From: Brachypterus glaber
Lineage: Eukaryota; Arthropoda; Insecta; Coleoptera; Kateretidae
Length of the DNA: 64,000 nucleotides
Reading direction: 5' to 3'
Assembly: GCA_958510825.1 (NCBI GenBank)
Contig: OY294047.1
Location: 682,001-746,000 of the forward strand
Shown: positions 41,505 through 52,622 of the stretch, piece by piece
How the letters are laid out: each line of letters begins with the position of its first letter
Numbering within the stretch: position 1 is the first letter of the stretch
Translations under genes and position numbers: made by a program
The notes under the pieces: model-generated
Database searches by the model: none
The model's input: the letters and a program-made list of their open reading frames with translations, nothing else
What the model was told of the DNA's origin: nothing

Positions 41505-44500
41505 GTAAACAGTCTTATTTGTTGTTTGGTGTATATTTAGTCAGCCATTGTACATTTTGACCTGCATATTTTTATTTACACTTGGTCAAATGTGAGTCTA
41601 AATTTAAATTTTCTTTGCAGAAATTGGAACGTAGTTATCAGTTTTTACAAGGAATAATATCTGGATTAAGTGATAAGGACGCACACGAAGCCCTAAACAA
41701 AGCAGTTCTTAAAGATAAAGGTTATGAAGATGTGTCATTTGGTCTTTTAGTTAGTATTTTGAGTGAACCACCAAACGCCTCGAAAAGCTACAGAGATTTA
41801 ACTCTAATAACAAGAGATGGATTTGGTTTGATACTTACAAACTTGACGAACTTGGTTTTAGAGAGGTATTTAAGGTTTAACGATGTGGTGAAGTCTCAGA
41901 TAATCTGGCTTCTTCGGGAGATGATCAAAAATGATGTTAACAATGTGGACAATTTAGTGTGGAACTTAATGCGGTACGCGGCCGGTGGTGATATATCTAC
42001 AAAAAATATTTTTCTTGTTGACTCTTTATTAGATGTTTTTATTGACTACAAAAACTGGTTAATAAATTATCCGTTTTTAGTTGCTTCGGTAGTGTATACA
42101 TATTTGAGGTTAATTGAAGACCATTATGCACCTCATTTGTTTAGTTTAAGGAACAAGGAAGTAGCTTTTATCATAAGTATATTGCGGGATCATTTTACAG
42201 AATGTCTAGTTATCGGCAGAGACTTAGTGAGACTTTTACAAAACGTAGCAAAGATTCCCGAGTTCGAGACGTTATGGAAAGACATGTTAACATCACCCAA
42301 AACTTTATGTACTACTTTTACAGGGGTTCTTCAGTTATTACAAAACAGAACATCGAGAAGGTTTTTACAATCTCGGTTGACACCAGAAATGGAGAAAAAA
42401 CTAGTTTTCCTCACTTCACAAGTCAGATTTGGGAACCACAAAAGGTACCAAGATTGGTTTCAGAGGCAGTATTTAGCCACCCCCGAATCGCAAAGTCTTC
42501 GCTGTGATATTATTAGATTTATCGTAGGAGTGATACATCCCACAAACGAACTACTGTGCTCAGATATAATACCAAGGTGGGCAGTTATAGGATGGTTACT
42601 AACTACTTGTACGTCCAGTGTAGCAGTTTCTAATGCAAAATTAGCACTTTTTTATGACTGGCTATTCTTTGATACTGATAAAGACAATATAATGAACATA
42701 GAACCTGCGATTTTAGTAATGCACCACTCTATGCGATCACATCCCGCAGTTTCTGCGACGTTACTGGATTTCTTGTGTAGAATAATATCAAATTTTTATC
42801 CTCCGTTAAGTGAAAAAGTGAAATCTGGAATTTTTTGTTCGCTAAGACAAATTTTAGACAAACGCGTATTACCTTCCTTGTTACCTCTTTTCGATAACAC
42901 GAAATTAGATAGAGAATTAAGAAATATGGTCCGAGAAACGTTTAAGGAATTTTGTACTCTTACGCCTTCCGAATCGTCAAAATTTGACGATTTTCCTAAT
43001 CTGGACGTCGCTAAATATGACGATGCAAACGAGCTTGATAGTCCTCTAAATAATCACATATTAGAGCCCCACGAAGCAAGGTTTAGTGATGAAGAGGAAG
43101 AGCCTGTTTTAACAATAAACTCTTTGTATGAAGAAGACATGGAAGATGATGACATTCCTTTATCGAAGGTACGATTAAAAGAAAAAGGGGACAAATTAGA
43201 TGATTCTATAGACGGACCAATAGGTGATTACTTATATAAAATGTTGCAAGAAAACGAATTAGATCAAAGATGCTATCTGATGAAATTATTCATCGAAGAA
43301 ATTAAACAGTGTGACCAAGACGATATCGACATGACAAGTGTGGCAAACAGCCTTTGTAAATGTATTCAAAATGATTTTAAAGATGAAATTTTTCCCAAAG
43401 ACCTGACGGAAGAAAATTTTGTAAATAGTATTAATTCGCCTTTATTTTTATTGTTTAAAACATTGTACGGTTTAACTTCGAAAGATGAAACCAGCAAAAG
43501 CAATTTGCTGAGACTTACCGCTGAGTTATATCAGTTTTTTCCGAGGATAGGATATCTTGTATTGTACTATTTGAAAGTGCAAGTTCGAACGGAGAATAAA
43601 AAAGAAGACCAAACGTTCGCTAGTGCTCTGAAAATAAGCATTTACAAAGATTTTTGCAGTGAAATCGAGAAAAAAGTAGAGGTTTCTTTGTTTGACGATT
43701 TAACTGCCTGTCACATTTGCGACACAAAATTGATGATGTGGATCGTTCCAGATTTATACAGAGACTTTAAAAGTCAAACGTTAAACAACCCCCAAATTTT
43801 AAGAGTAATAATTTCAGCGATAGATAGTAAGCAATTGCAAACTCTAGTTGGTAAAGTTTTACAAGGACATCTGGTTATGTTTAAACCTGAAAATATTACA
43901 GCTCTTTTGAAAATTAGTCTTATGTGGGAAAGTATAGAGCAGCTTTTTTTCTGGCAATTGGTCAACGCGCACGATATATCTATAGATGTTTTGTTGCCTT
44001 TGGTTAAAGAACTGGACTACGAACAGAACGCAGAGGCTCTTACGGCGATAACTCTAATGTTGAAGCAGGAAAAACCGAATTCGGACTACATTAAGTATTT
44101 ATTTTCTAGAGACATTTGTGATAATGGAGATCTTTTTGTTTTTACCATTATTAAGTATTGGTGTGATGAGTATATAGATAAAGTCGCCGAATTAATCTCT
44201 TCCCTATTAAGTACAAGGTAAGAATAATAATAATAATATTAATCATAGTAATACCCCTGGTAATACCCTATAAAAAAAATTCGGTTCGAAAATAAATTGG
44301 TATCCCATGAACTTTTATCACATTTGGTATATCTGGAAATCCAGATATGCTGACGAAAACCATAATGTTTCTCATGGAAATAAATAGTTTTTTAAATTTG
44401 TAAATTCGTGATGAAATTACATGGGCTCCCTGTAAAAAAAGTTCCATCAAATCTTACGCAAACTACTAAACTCAAATTCAGGACACTGTCAAAAATAGAG

Positions 44501-47500
44501 ACAACTACCTTGCATATCGCCTTGTAAATTCCGTAACATCGTATCTGAAAAATGACAGCTATAACAAATTATCCTTTTTAAACAGTTAATAAGGTATTTA
44601 TTTAGAACTTTATTAATTACATATAAACAAAAATAAGCTCTTATTCATATAAATTAGTAAATTATTAAATTACTACCCTACTAATGGAGCTCTCTACAAC
44701 TAGAATTATGAAACAAAAGACGTCTACCCTATCTCTATCTCATTTGTGCTACACTTTCCAGCCAACCAAATAAATACTGTATTTGTTTGTCATACAACAA
44801 ATACAGTATTTATTTGGTTGGCCAGAAAGTGTAGCAGTGAGCGGCACGAACGAACATAGCTAATGTGAATCTGTAGAATAAGATAATTCTACTAAAATTT
44901 AGATGGCGCCAGTAAGTTCTTTAATAAAAATAATATAGTTACACTTTTCGCCCGGCCAAGTAAATATTGTATTTGTTCAACAAAGAACAAATACAGAATT
45001 TGTTTGGTTGGGTGGAAGTGGGAGTGTATGTCTTCTATCCTTTTTGGGTAGAACTTTTGTCTAATCTAACGGGAGAAATGTCCCTTCCATAAAAAAGACT
45101 AATTTCTAGTCTCTGGCTTCCCATTTTTCAGATACGATGTTTCGGAAATTACAAGGCGATACTAATCTGTGATTAGATTGGATGAAATGCTGTAAAATAC
45201 CGTTAATATTACATAAACGATGTTTATTAAACGCTAATGAAAAAAAAAATACTTATTTCAATCATTGCAATGCACAATGCATTGTGATGGTTTTATGCAT
45301 TTATTTTACAATTTCTACAATTGTATATTTTATATCCGTATTGGAGACAACTCTGCCAAAATATTATAAAAGAAACTAGATGAAACGTTGAAAGCACCCT
45401 GTCAAAACATCGGCACTATTGTACACTAGAGCCATCTAGTTTGCAAATTTCAAACTAGGTGTTTTGTTTGATTTTAAATTATGTATCTTTAAAACATTAT
45501 ATTCTAGCAAAAAACTGTATATAACATTTTTTGTAGAGCTTAAAAAGAGCTTTTATTTAAAATACAATTTTTTGAAATCGGGTTATAAATATGTGAGATA
45601 TGCTAAAAAAACCTTTTACTGCTTTAAACACCAATATCTCGAAAACAATGCGTTTTAGGAAAACGTTGTTTTTTGACCAATTTAAAATTATCTTTTATAT
45701 AAGTGCTAAATTAACCAAATACAATAATAATTGCCTTAATTATAAACAAAAAACGCTAAAAATAGGAGTTTTACCCTATATTTACCCCCTTACCCCCAAT
45801 CTTTTACCCCCAAAATCTAATCAGTTTTTCGGAATACGATAAGAAACAATATGCAAAAAACCGCAAGTCGATATCTCATGTAGAAATGGAGTTAGAGAGT
45901 TTACACCCAGACAGACAGACGGACGCAAAACATTTTTTTACTGATTTCGACTCAGAATGGTCTAAAACGTCGAGAAATGTGAAAAAACGTGGTCAAAGAT
46001 TTTGACTTTTCGGCGAAGATTTCAATACATCGGCACTCTTAGTAGCACTAAGTGCCGATGTAACAAACCGTGAAGATATGTATTACATTATAATATAATG
46101 TATATTATACTATTTACAGTACATTTTCCCAATTACTTTATTTTTTTTTAATACCTATAATAAGATTTTTTTTTAATTTTTAATATTTTAAAAAAAATTA
46201 TTTTTTGAAAAACGAAAAATAAAAGAAAATTAACATTTTTTTTTTCAAAAAATTATCTTTTTTTTCAAAAAAAATATATATATATATTTCTTTTTAACAA
46301 CATTCCCAAACCATTTTTTTATTTTTTTTAAGGTATCCCTCAACATCCCCAAACAAAAGAAAAAGACCCGGTACCAAACCCACAAACGGTACCACCCACC
46401 CCTCAGCCGACCAGGTTCTAGGCCATCTTGACCAACTCCGGATAATCTGCGAAAAACACGATTGCATGGCCATTTACACCCTCGATTCAATGCAGAGGGC
46501 GCTGTACATCGCACAAAACAACTGTTCGGAGAGCCAGAAACAACACTTTAGCGAGTTATTCGCGCTGATGGAAGAAGAAGAAGAAATTAGTTCGACGAAG
46601 TGTAGATCGCAAGGAAGGGGACGAAAACCGGCGATAAAAATCAACAAGAAACCCATAAAGGACTTGACAGATTCTTCGGATAATAGTAGTGAAGTAAGTA
46701 AACTCGGCGCAGAATCTGTCTGGGTTGATGCTCATTTGTTTCTTGTTGTGTGGTTGGTTAGACCTTGTTTTTTTATTGTTTTAAAATTTTCATTCTGATC
46801 CATCTGGAACATCCTGGAACATCCTGAAAATATGAGGGTCCCAATGGGACCCCTAAAATCGCGAAATTACGCAAAAATCATAAAAAATCGTTGAAAATGG
46901 GCTGTACTTTTTGTATCAGTGGAAAATTTAAAGGCCTTGAAATCTTAATTTTTTCCTTTTAAGTGTACAAAATTATATGCCAAATTTCAAAACGATCAAA
47001 CGATCAGGTGCCGAAAATCCGCCAAAGTTAGGGGCAACACTAAATTTGACGAATTTCCACCTTAAATGTGAGAAACGCTAAAAAAGCATTTAAAAAATAT
47101 GTTAATCTGGACTTAACTTAATTTTATTTAAGCTTAGCTTAGCTCATTTTGTTTTTTGTTACATTATTTTATATAATTAATATACATTAATTGCCACCAT
47201 AATAAAAAAAATGGGTCCACCCTACGAAAACTAATAATTATACACTGATGTATTTTAATTGAAATTTAATACATTAACATCAAAATGTGTTTATATTTCA
47301 ATTTCGTTTATCGCGTGTCAGTTTTGTATATAAATTTTGTTATTAATATACAATTAATAGTAGGTAGATATGAGGGGTTCAGAGCAGAAGTGGATCAAGT
47401 CCTTAGAGGTCCATATATTACGTAACGCGCCTAGGGGGGGTCAGAGAAATTGTTACAGTTTATGACAGGGGGGAGGGAGGGGGTCTAGGTAAACGTTACG

Positions 47501-49637
47501 TAACGGAATTTAGTAAATTTAATGTTTATTTCCTAAGCTTGGAAGATGTATTTTTATTTCAACATAAATTACTATTTAGTGGCCCATAATTCCCTTTTTC
47601 ACACAAAAATTGACGAAACTATACATATTTAAATAATATTGTAATCAGTAAAAAAACTGTTGACATTGATATTAAAAAAAATCTTACGGCCCTGTTCTTG
47701 CGTGATCTTGCCGATGAATCATCGGCGATGATACATTTTCGCGCGGAGTGTGTACTCACAGAACACCAATGTGTGTACTATTTTGTGTACCTGTGCATAA
47801 ACAATATACGTGTTATATGTGACACTCAGTGTAAAAAGAGGTACCTAGTATTTTTTCCCTGTGTGATATTGATTATGAATATTTTTTTAAAGTTTGAGTG
47901 ATTTTTTCGTGTAAATTTTTTTTAAGGTTATGTTATATTATATTTTAGGTTAATGTTTGTTTTGTCGAGAAAAACGAATCAATAGTGATAATACAGTTAA
48001 ATTTATTGCGAAACAAAAATTTTATATTGTTACGCGTTACACAGGGGGGGGGGGTGTTGGTAAATGTGACAGTTTGTTACACAGGGGGGAGGGGGGGTCA
48101 ATTTTTTTGAAAAATTGCGTTACGTAATATATGGACAGCCCCTTATGGACTTGATCCATTTTAACTCCAAACAATTTGTTTCAGACGTAAAATGGATCGT
48201 CCATAAGGACTGCTCTGAACCTCTCATAAATACATAGAGATAAAAGATGCAGCTGAAGTTCGCAACGTTTTTTTGAAACGAAAATTCAAATAGTATATTA
48301 AAGTACTAGTTTCATAACATACGTTTTTAGCGCACGAGTACAAGTTTAGTCCAAACGTTTCAAACTTTAGATTCATGATAAAAGTAGGTATATGTTATAC
48401 AAAAAAGATAATTTTAATAAAAATTACAGCATTTTTTGCTTTAACTTACAGAAATTTATTTCTGCACTATTAAATAATTGAATATAATAACATAATATCG
48501 AATATTAAATAAAAATAATTTTTAGTATTAAGAAATAATCCGATTTAATCAACATTACCTCAACAAATTCATTTTTATTCAATGACACCTAAAAGCCCCA
48601 CTTTTTGCTTTTCAGTTGTTTTTTCAATTTTTTTTTTGAATTAATTAAAAAAGTTAGATTTTTTTACTACTGCGAAAAGTAAAATTGTCGACGTTGATTG
48701 GTTGAATAATTATGAAACTGATGAAATTTAAACAGAAACTTTTTGTAAAAAATACAATTTTTTTAAGATATAATATATATTATATTATAACCGAATAAAA
48801 AATAATGTGTGATTTAGGGACAAGCACTGATTTAAGGGCAATTACAGTTGCTAACCTTGCTCTCCGAGATCGGTTGGCAATCTTCGTAATCGCCCTAAAA
48901 ACAGTATTTCTTGATCTAAATAACTATTAATTTTTAAGAAATGTCAATAGTATATTAAAGTACTAGTTTCATAACATACGGTTTTAGCGCACGAGTACAA
49001 GTTTAGAAAACGAGCCGCTTGTGGCGAGTTTTCTAAAGTACTAGTGCGCTAAAAACGTGATATGAAACGAGTACTTTATACAATTTTTTCTATTTTGCTC
49101 TAAAATTTAAAAAAACTTACATTTAAATTGATTGAGTGATTTAGGGATTTTTGTTTTGGATTGGCATTACAGTTTACACCATGTTTAAAATTCTAAGAAC
49201 ATATGATATTTTGATATATTTTATATTCATCTCTTCTCTTTTTTACTGCAATTAACCAAGCCACAATTTTAACATGGTAAAAATAACCTAAACACAACAT
49301 TTTGTAGAAAATTCAACTTTAAAGCGACATTGACATTTGTACGGAAAACGTCAAGCGATAGGACAGGTCTGTTGCCAACCCAAAAGAACAAAAAGTACAG
49401 ACCTCTTATGGGCCTATAAGAACACGCAAAATGCTTGTGATTATGAGCTTATAAGAGTCGCAAAATAGAAAAAACATATTATGATTAATACGATTTATTA
49501 TTACAGTGTAATATTTTTAAGACATTATTGATTGTAAATATTTTGTACATTTATATATTTTTTTGTTCCAGGAAGAAGAAATCGTAAAACCAAAGCAAGC
49601 AAAGAAAAGAAAAAAGGTGATGTCGGACAGCGATTGA
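41430..49637 (+). CDS. IntS3: Integrator complex subunit 3 (four exons, complete)
   Basis: Exons 41430-41504, 41621-44217, 46333-46693 and 49572-49637 total 3099 nt, 1032 residues, very close to the known length of INTS3 (just over 1040 in human). INTS3 is a helical-repeat scaffold of the Integrator complex, which cleaves snRNA and other nascent RNA at RNA polymerase II. It is also a subunit of the SOSS single-strand DNA-binding complex. The long second exon carries the family's strongest block, LALFYDWLFFDTDKDNIMNI followed by EPAILVMHHSMRSHP. The C-terminus has the ADQVLGHLDQLR segment, an acidic stretch, and a basic tail ending KKRKKVMSDSD, like the KRKRK...GSDSD end of the human protein. 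Phases agree at all three junctions (0, 2, 0). An AATAAA lies at 50095-50100. The call comes from recognising the family; no search was run. Confidence 0.93.
41621..44217 (+). CDS. IntS3: IntS3 exon 2 (main helical body)
   Basis: About 866 codons without a stop, between acceptor ttctttgcag and donor gtaaga. The open frame extends upstream to an ATG at 41582, but that part belongs to the intron. It includes an acidic disordered stretch (DEEEEPVLTINSLYEEDMED) between the two helical halves. Confidence 0.95.
44693..45090 (-). mobile_element. Two-hairpin MITE, copy 5
   Basis: Reverse orientation, in IntS3 intron 2. The right end has drifted (GAAATGTCCCTTCCAT instead of the usual terminus). Confidence 0.8.
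45374..46061 (+). repeat. ~690 bp hairpin-ended repeat, copy 2
   Basis: Starts ACTAGATGAAACGTTG, contains GACAGACAGACGGACGC, and ends in the hairpin CATCGGCACTCTTAGTAGCA then CTAAGTGCCGATG. Lies in IntS3 intron 2. Interrupted ORFs are shared with 37317-37983 and 50260-50954. Confidence 0.75.
46333..46693 (+). CDS. IntS3: IntS3 exon 3
   Basis: Starts after ttttttttaag in phase 2. Encodes NKRKRPG, ADQVLGHLDQLRIICEKHD, SESQKQHFSELFALMEEEEE and a Lys/Arg-rich linker. Donor is gtaagt. Confidence 0.92.
47370..48227. mobile_element. ~860 bp element with GAGGGGTTCAGAGCAG ends
   Basis: Left GAGGGGTTCAGAGCAG and right CTGCTCTGAACCTCTC are inverted. Inner inverted blocks include GGATCAAGTCC and CCATATATTACGTAACGC with their complements. 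G-rich tracts (GGGGGGGGGGTGTTGG) flank the inner ends. Lies in IntS3 intron 3. Confidence 0.65.
48946..49480 (+). mobile_element. Z-family hairpin element, copy 3
   Basis: Cleanest copy. Hairpin 1 (48946-49084) has the AAAAC-GA-GCCGC ... GTGGC-GA-GTTTT core at 49006-49033. The body has no ORF. Hairpin 2 (49403-49457) has AAGAA facing TGATT at its middle. Ends GCAAAATAGAAAAAA. Lies in IntS3 intron 3, ending about 90 nt before exon 4. Confidence 0.75.
49572..49637 (+). CDS. IntS3: IntS3 exon 4 (basic C-terminus)
   Basis: Starts after ttttgttccag. Encodes EEEIVKPKQAKKRKKVMSDS then D and a TGA stop. The basic tail and final DSD match the family. Confidence 0.9.
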   Translation, partial: EEEIVKPKQAKKRKKVMSDSD

Positions 49638-50094
49638 CGGAAAACAAAAACCTGTTTAGATGGAAAATCGTTGTTGTATGCAGTTTTAAGAAAAAGGGCC
49701 TTTGGATGAGCATCTTCTAAAAATAATGTATAGAAATTAAACCTGCGATTGCAAAAACGTAAAAAAAACAGACACCGTGTTTAAAAACGCCTTCATATCA
49801 ATTTAAGGACACCACCAGAAACTCGGGGCTATTCATAAGTGACGACACGCTTATTTTGTATATTTTTACCCCCCTATTTGCCTTGGCATAAGACTGCCCC
49901 TAGCGCATAAGTACTTGCGTCACGCTGGGACCGAGGACGCCCCCTGTATGCCCCCCTCGTACTAATTACTCGCGTTTATAGTATCTCTCCCCCACCCCTA
50001 CACGTGTGACGTCATTTATGTATGGCCTTTAACCAGAATATCAAATTTATTTGAATTAATTGTTTAAAAGTTACATACAATATAATGTACAGTT

Positions 50095-50100
50095 AATAAA
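50095..50100 (+). promoter_or_regulatory. Poly(A) signal of IntS3
   Basis: Canonical AATAAA about 460 nt after the IntS3 stop codon, the first good candidate downstream. Confidence 0.5.
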
Positions 50101-50259
50101 GATCATTTTCTAAAAGAATAATTTCAAGCTATAGTTTTATCTGCAAATATTGGACATAATAAAACAAAAATAAGCTGAAAATGGTACGGTTCCACCTGGT
50201 GGTGGGGCTATAATTTTTTAAACATTTTTATCATTATTCTCTGGGTATTTTAAAGCAAA

Positions 50260-50954
50260 CTACATGAAACGTTGCAAGCACGCTGTCAAAACATCGGCAC
50301 TATTGTACACTAGAGCCATCTAGTTTGCAAATTTCAAACTAGGTGTTTTGTTTGATTTTAAATTCTGTATCTTTAAAACATTATATTCTAACAAAAAAAT
50401 GTATATAAAAATTTTAATATGGCTTAAAAAGAGCTTTTATTAAAAATATAATTTTTGAAATCGAGTTATAAATATGTGAGATTTGCTAAAAAAACCTTTT
50501 ACTGCTTTAAACGCCAATATCTCGAAAACAATGCGTTTTAGGAAAACGTTGTTTATAACATTTTTTGACCAATTTAAAATTATCTTTTATATAAGTGCTA
50601 AAATAACCAAATACAATAATAATTGTCTTAATTATAAACAAAAAACGCTAAAAATAGGAGTTTTACCCTATTTTTACCCCTTACCCTCAATGGTTTACCC
50701 CCAAAATCTAATCAGCTCTTCGGAATACGATAAGAAACAATATGCAAAAAACCGCAAATCGATATCTCATGTAGAAATGGAGTTATCGAGTTTACACCCA
50801 GAAAGACAGACGGACGCAATTTTTTTTTTTACTGATTTCGATTCAGAATGGTCTAAAACGTCGAGAAATGTGAAAAAAACGTGGTCAAAGATTTTGACTT
50901 TTCGGCGAAGATTTCAATACATCGGCACTCTTAGTAGCACTAAGTGCCGATGTA
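50260..50954 (+). repeat. ~690 bp hairpin-ended repeat, copy 3
   Basis: Same family as 45374-46061. The terminal hairpin is intact. It carries an ORF (50483-50971) with SLHPERQTDAIFF and TSRNVKKTWSKILTF, which I treat as repeat-derived. Confidence 0.75.
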
Positions 50955-51692
50955 AAAATACCACAAAATAATTAAGTTCAAGTTTTTGGGTCAAATACCC
51001 CATGATGCGACGGATGAACGGATATCAAAAAATCGTTTTTTTCGGAATGTATAGTCCTTAAAACGGATAAATACATTAAAATCTGAATACTTTTTTTTTC
51101 GTTTCAATACTTATCCGAGGTCGCTCAAAAGTAAAAAACTTTTTATTTTTTTTTTTTGTGAATTTTTTAGATAAAATATGGGTGTTATGGATATACGCGT
51201 TTCAACAACAGAAAGTTTTTCTGTTTTCTAAGAAAAGAGATGGGAATTTTATTTTTCGTTTAATAACAATCACAAAATTCATCTAAATTATTTGAAAAAA
51301 TGTACGTTTTTCTCAAAAGACTGTTTTCAAAACAAAAATAAATATTTCCTACATCAGAATAAATATTAACTTGTTTATTTACAGAAGAAATAAATATTGG
51401 TTTGCTTTAGAAGAAAATAAATACAAGTTTATTTTTAGAAACAACATACATATTATTACAGTCTTGTATAATTCGATTTTTTTATCAAGATATATTTTTA
51501 AAACTCGCACAGTAAATGTCTCAACGAAATGTAAGGCCTTGATGTTTCTTTTTTAAAAAGTTTATATGTCAAAAATTACATATAGGAGCTCTAGATTATG
51601 GATTTTTGTGGATTTTTTCAAATTTTAAAAATATATTTTTGTTACAAAATAGAGCTATATAATTTTTATGAATTAATTTGTATTGAATTTCA

Positions 51693-52492
51693 TACAGATC
51701 ATCCATTCGTTTTGTATACACTCCGAAGTAGAATTTGTATTTTCTTGTAGCCGTGGCGGCCTACTCGGATAAAATCGGTATCAATCGTTTCGCTTTTAGT
51801 GCGCCAGTCGCCACTAATATATTTAAGGGGTCTTTCTACCTTCTAAATTATAAATATAATCTTTTTTTAAACATTCTTTTATATGGAAAGAAAAAAGATA
51901 TCATTGTGAAATTTTGTAGGTATGTTTATTTATATTCAAAGAATACGAAAAAAAAATATTTAGATTTTTAAAGTGCCATTTTCTGGCTGTAATTTTTTTT
52001 TTTTTGAAAAAAACAAAAAACGGTGGTTGCCATGATTCCGGCCGTTTGGATCGACTAAAAAAACAAAAAGGGATATTATTCAGTATTGAAATCGCTATAG
52101 CCCGAACTAGAAGAAAACATTTTGTCCAAAAAATAACAAAATGGCGGACGGTTTTCAAACATTTTTAAACAAAAACGTACGCCATTTTGTCTTGTTTTTG
52201 GCCAAATTTTTTCGTCTAGTTCGGGCTATAGCGACTTCAATACCGAATAATATGCCGTTTTGTTTTTTTATTCGATCCAAACAGCAGGAATCATGGCGAC
52301 CGCCGTTTTTTCATGTTTAAAAAAAAATTATGGCCAGAAAATGGCAAAATTTCATAATGATATATTTTTCTTTCTATATAAAAAAAAGATTATTTTTATA
52401 ATTTCTAAGGCAAAAAGATCCCTTAAGTAAAATATATTCAAGGGATTCGAATTCTTATTCCAAGTGTATACAAAACAGATTAATGATCTGTA
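51693..52492. mobile_element. 800 bp foldback with ACAGATCAT ends
   Basis: Inverted ends ACAGATCATCCATTCGTTTT and ACAAAACAGATTAATGATCT. A second inverted pair around 52000-52340 has ATAGCCCGAACTAGA and its complement. Related to 22119-22334. It lies just downstream of the secreted-protein gene's 3' end. Confidence 0.7.
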
Positions 52493-52542
52493 TAGCTTCG
52501 CCATATTAAACTGTAGGTACTTAATTGTTTTTATTTATTGCA

Positions 52543-52622
52543 TTATTCTTCTTCTTCTTCGTCATTTTCTAAGTGTTCGCTTTCTTTTTTATTGTCCTCT
52601 TTGTCTCCATAATCAGAATATG
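52543..52622 (-). CDS. Secreted protein exon 3 (acidic C-terminus)
   Basis: Acceptor tttttctctag, then AYSDYGDKEDNKKESEHLEN, an Asp, five Glu and TAA. Short, but its phase fits exon 2. Confidence 0.75.

Noticed and set aside
41582..41620. ORF start of the long IntS3 frame at 41582
   Set aside because: This ATG lies in the intron; the acceptor at 41619-41620 and the phase-0 join to exon 1 at 41430-41504 explain the start better.
50483..50971. 162-residue ORF
   Set aside because: Lies in the ~690 bp repeat; the other copies carry frameshifts and stops, so it is treated as repeat-derived.
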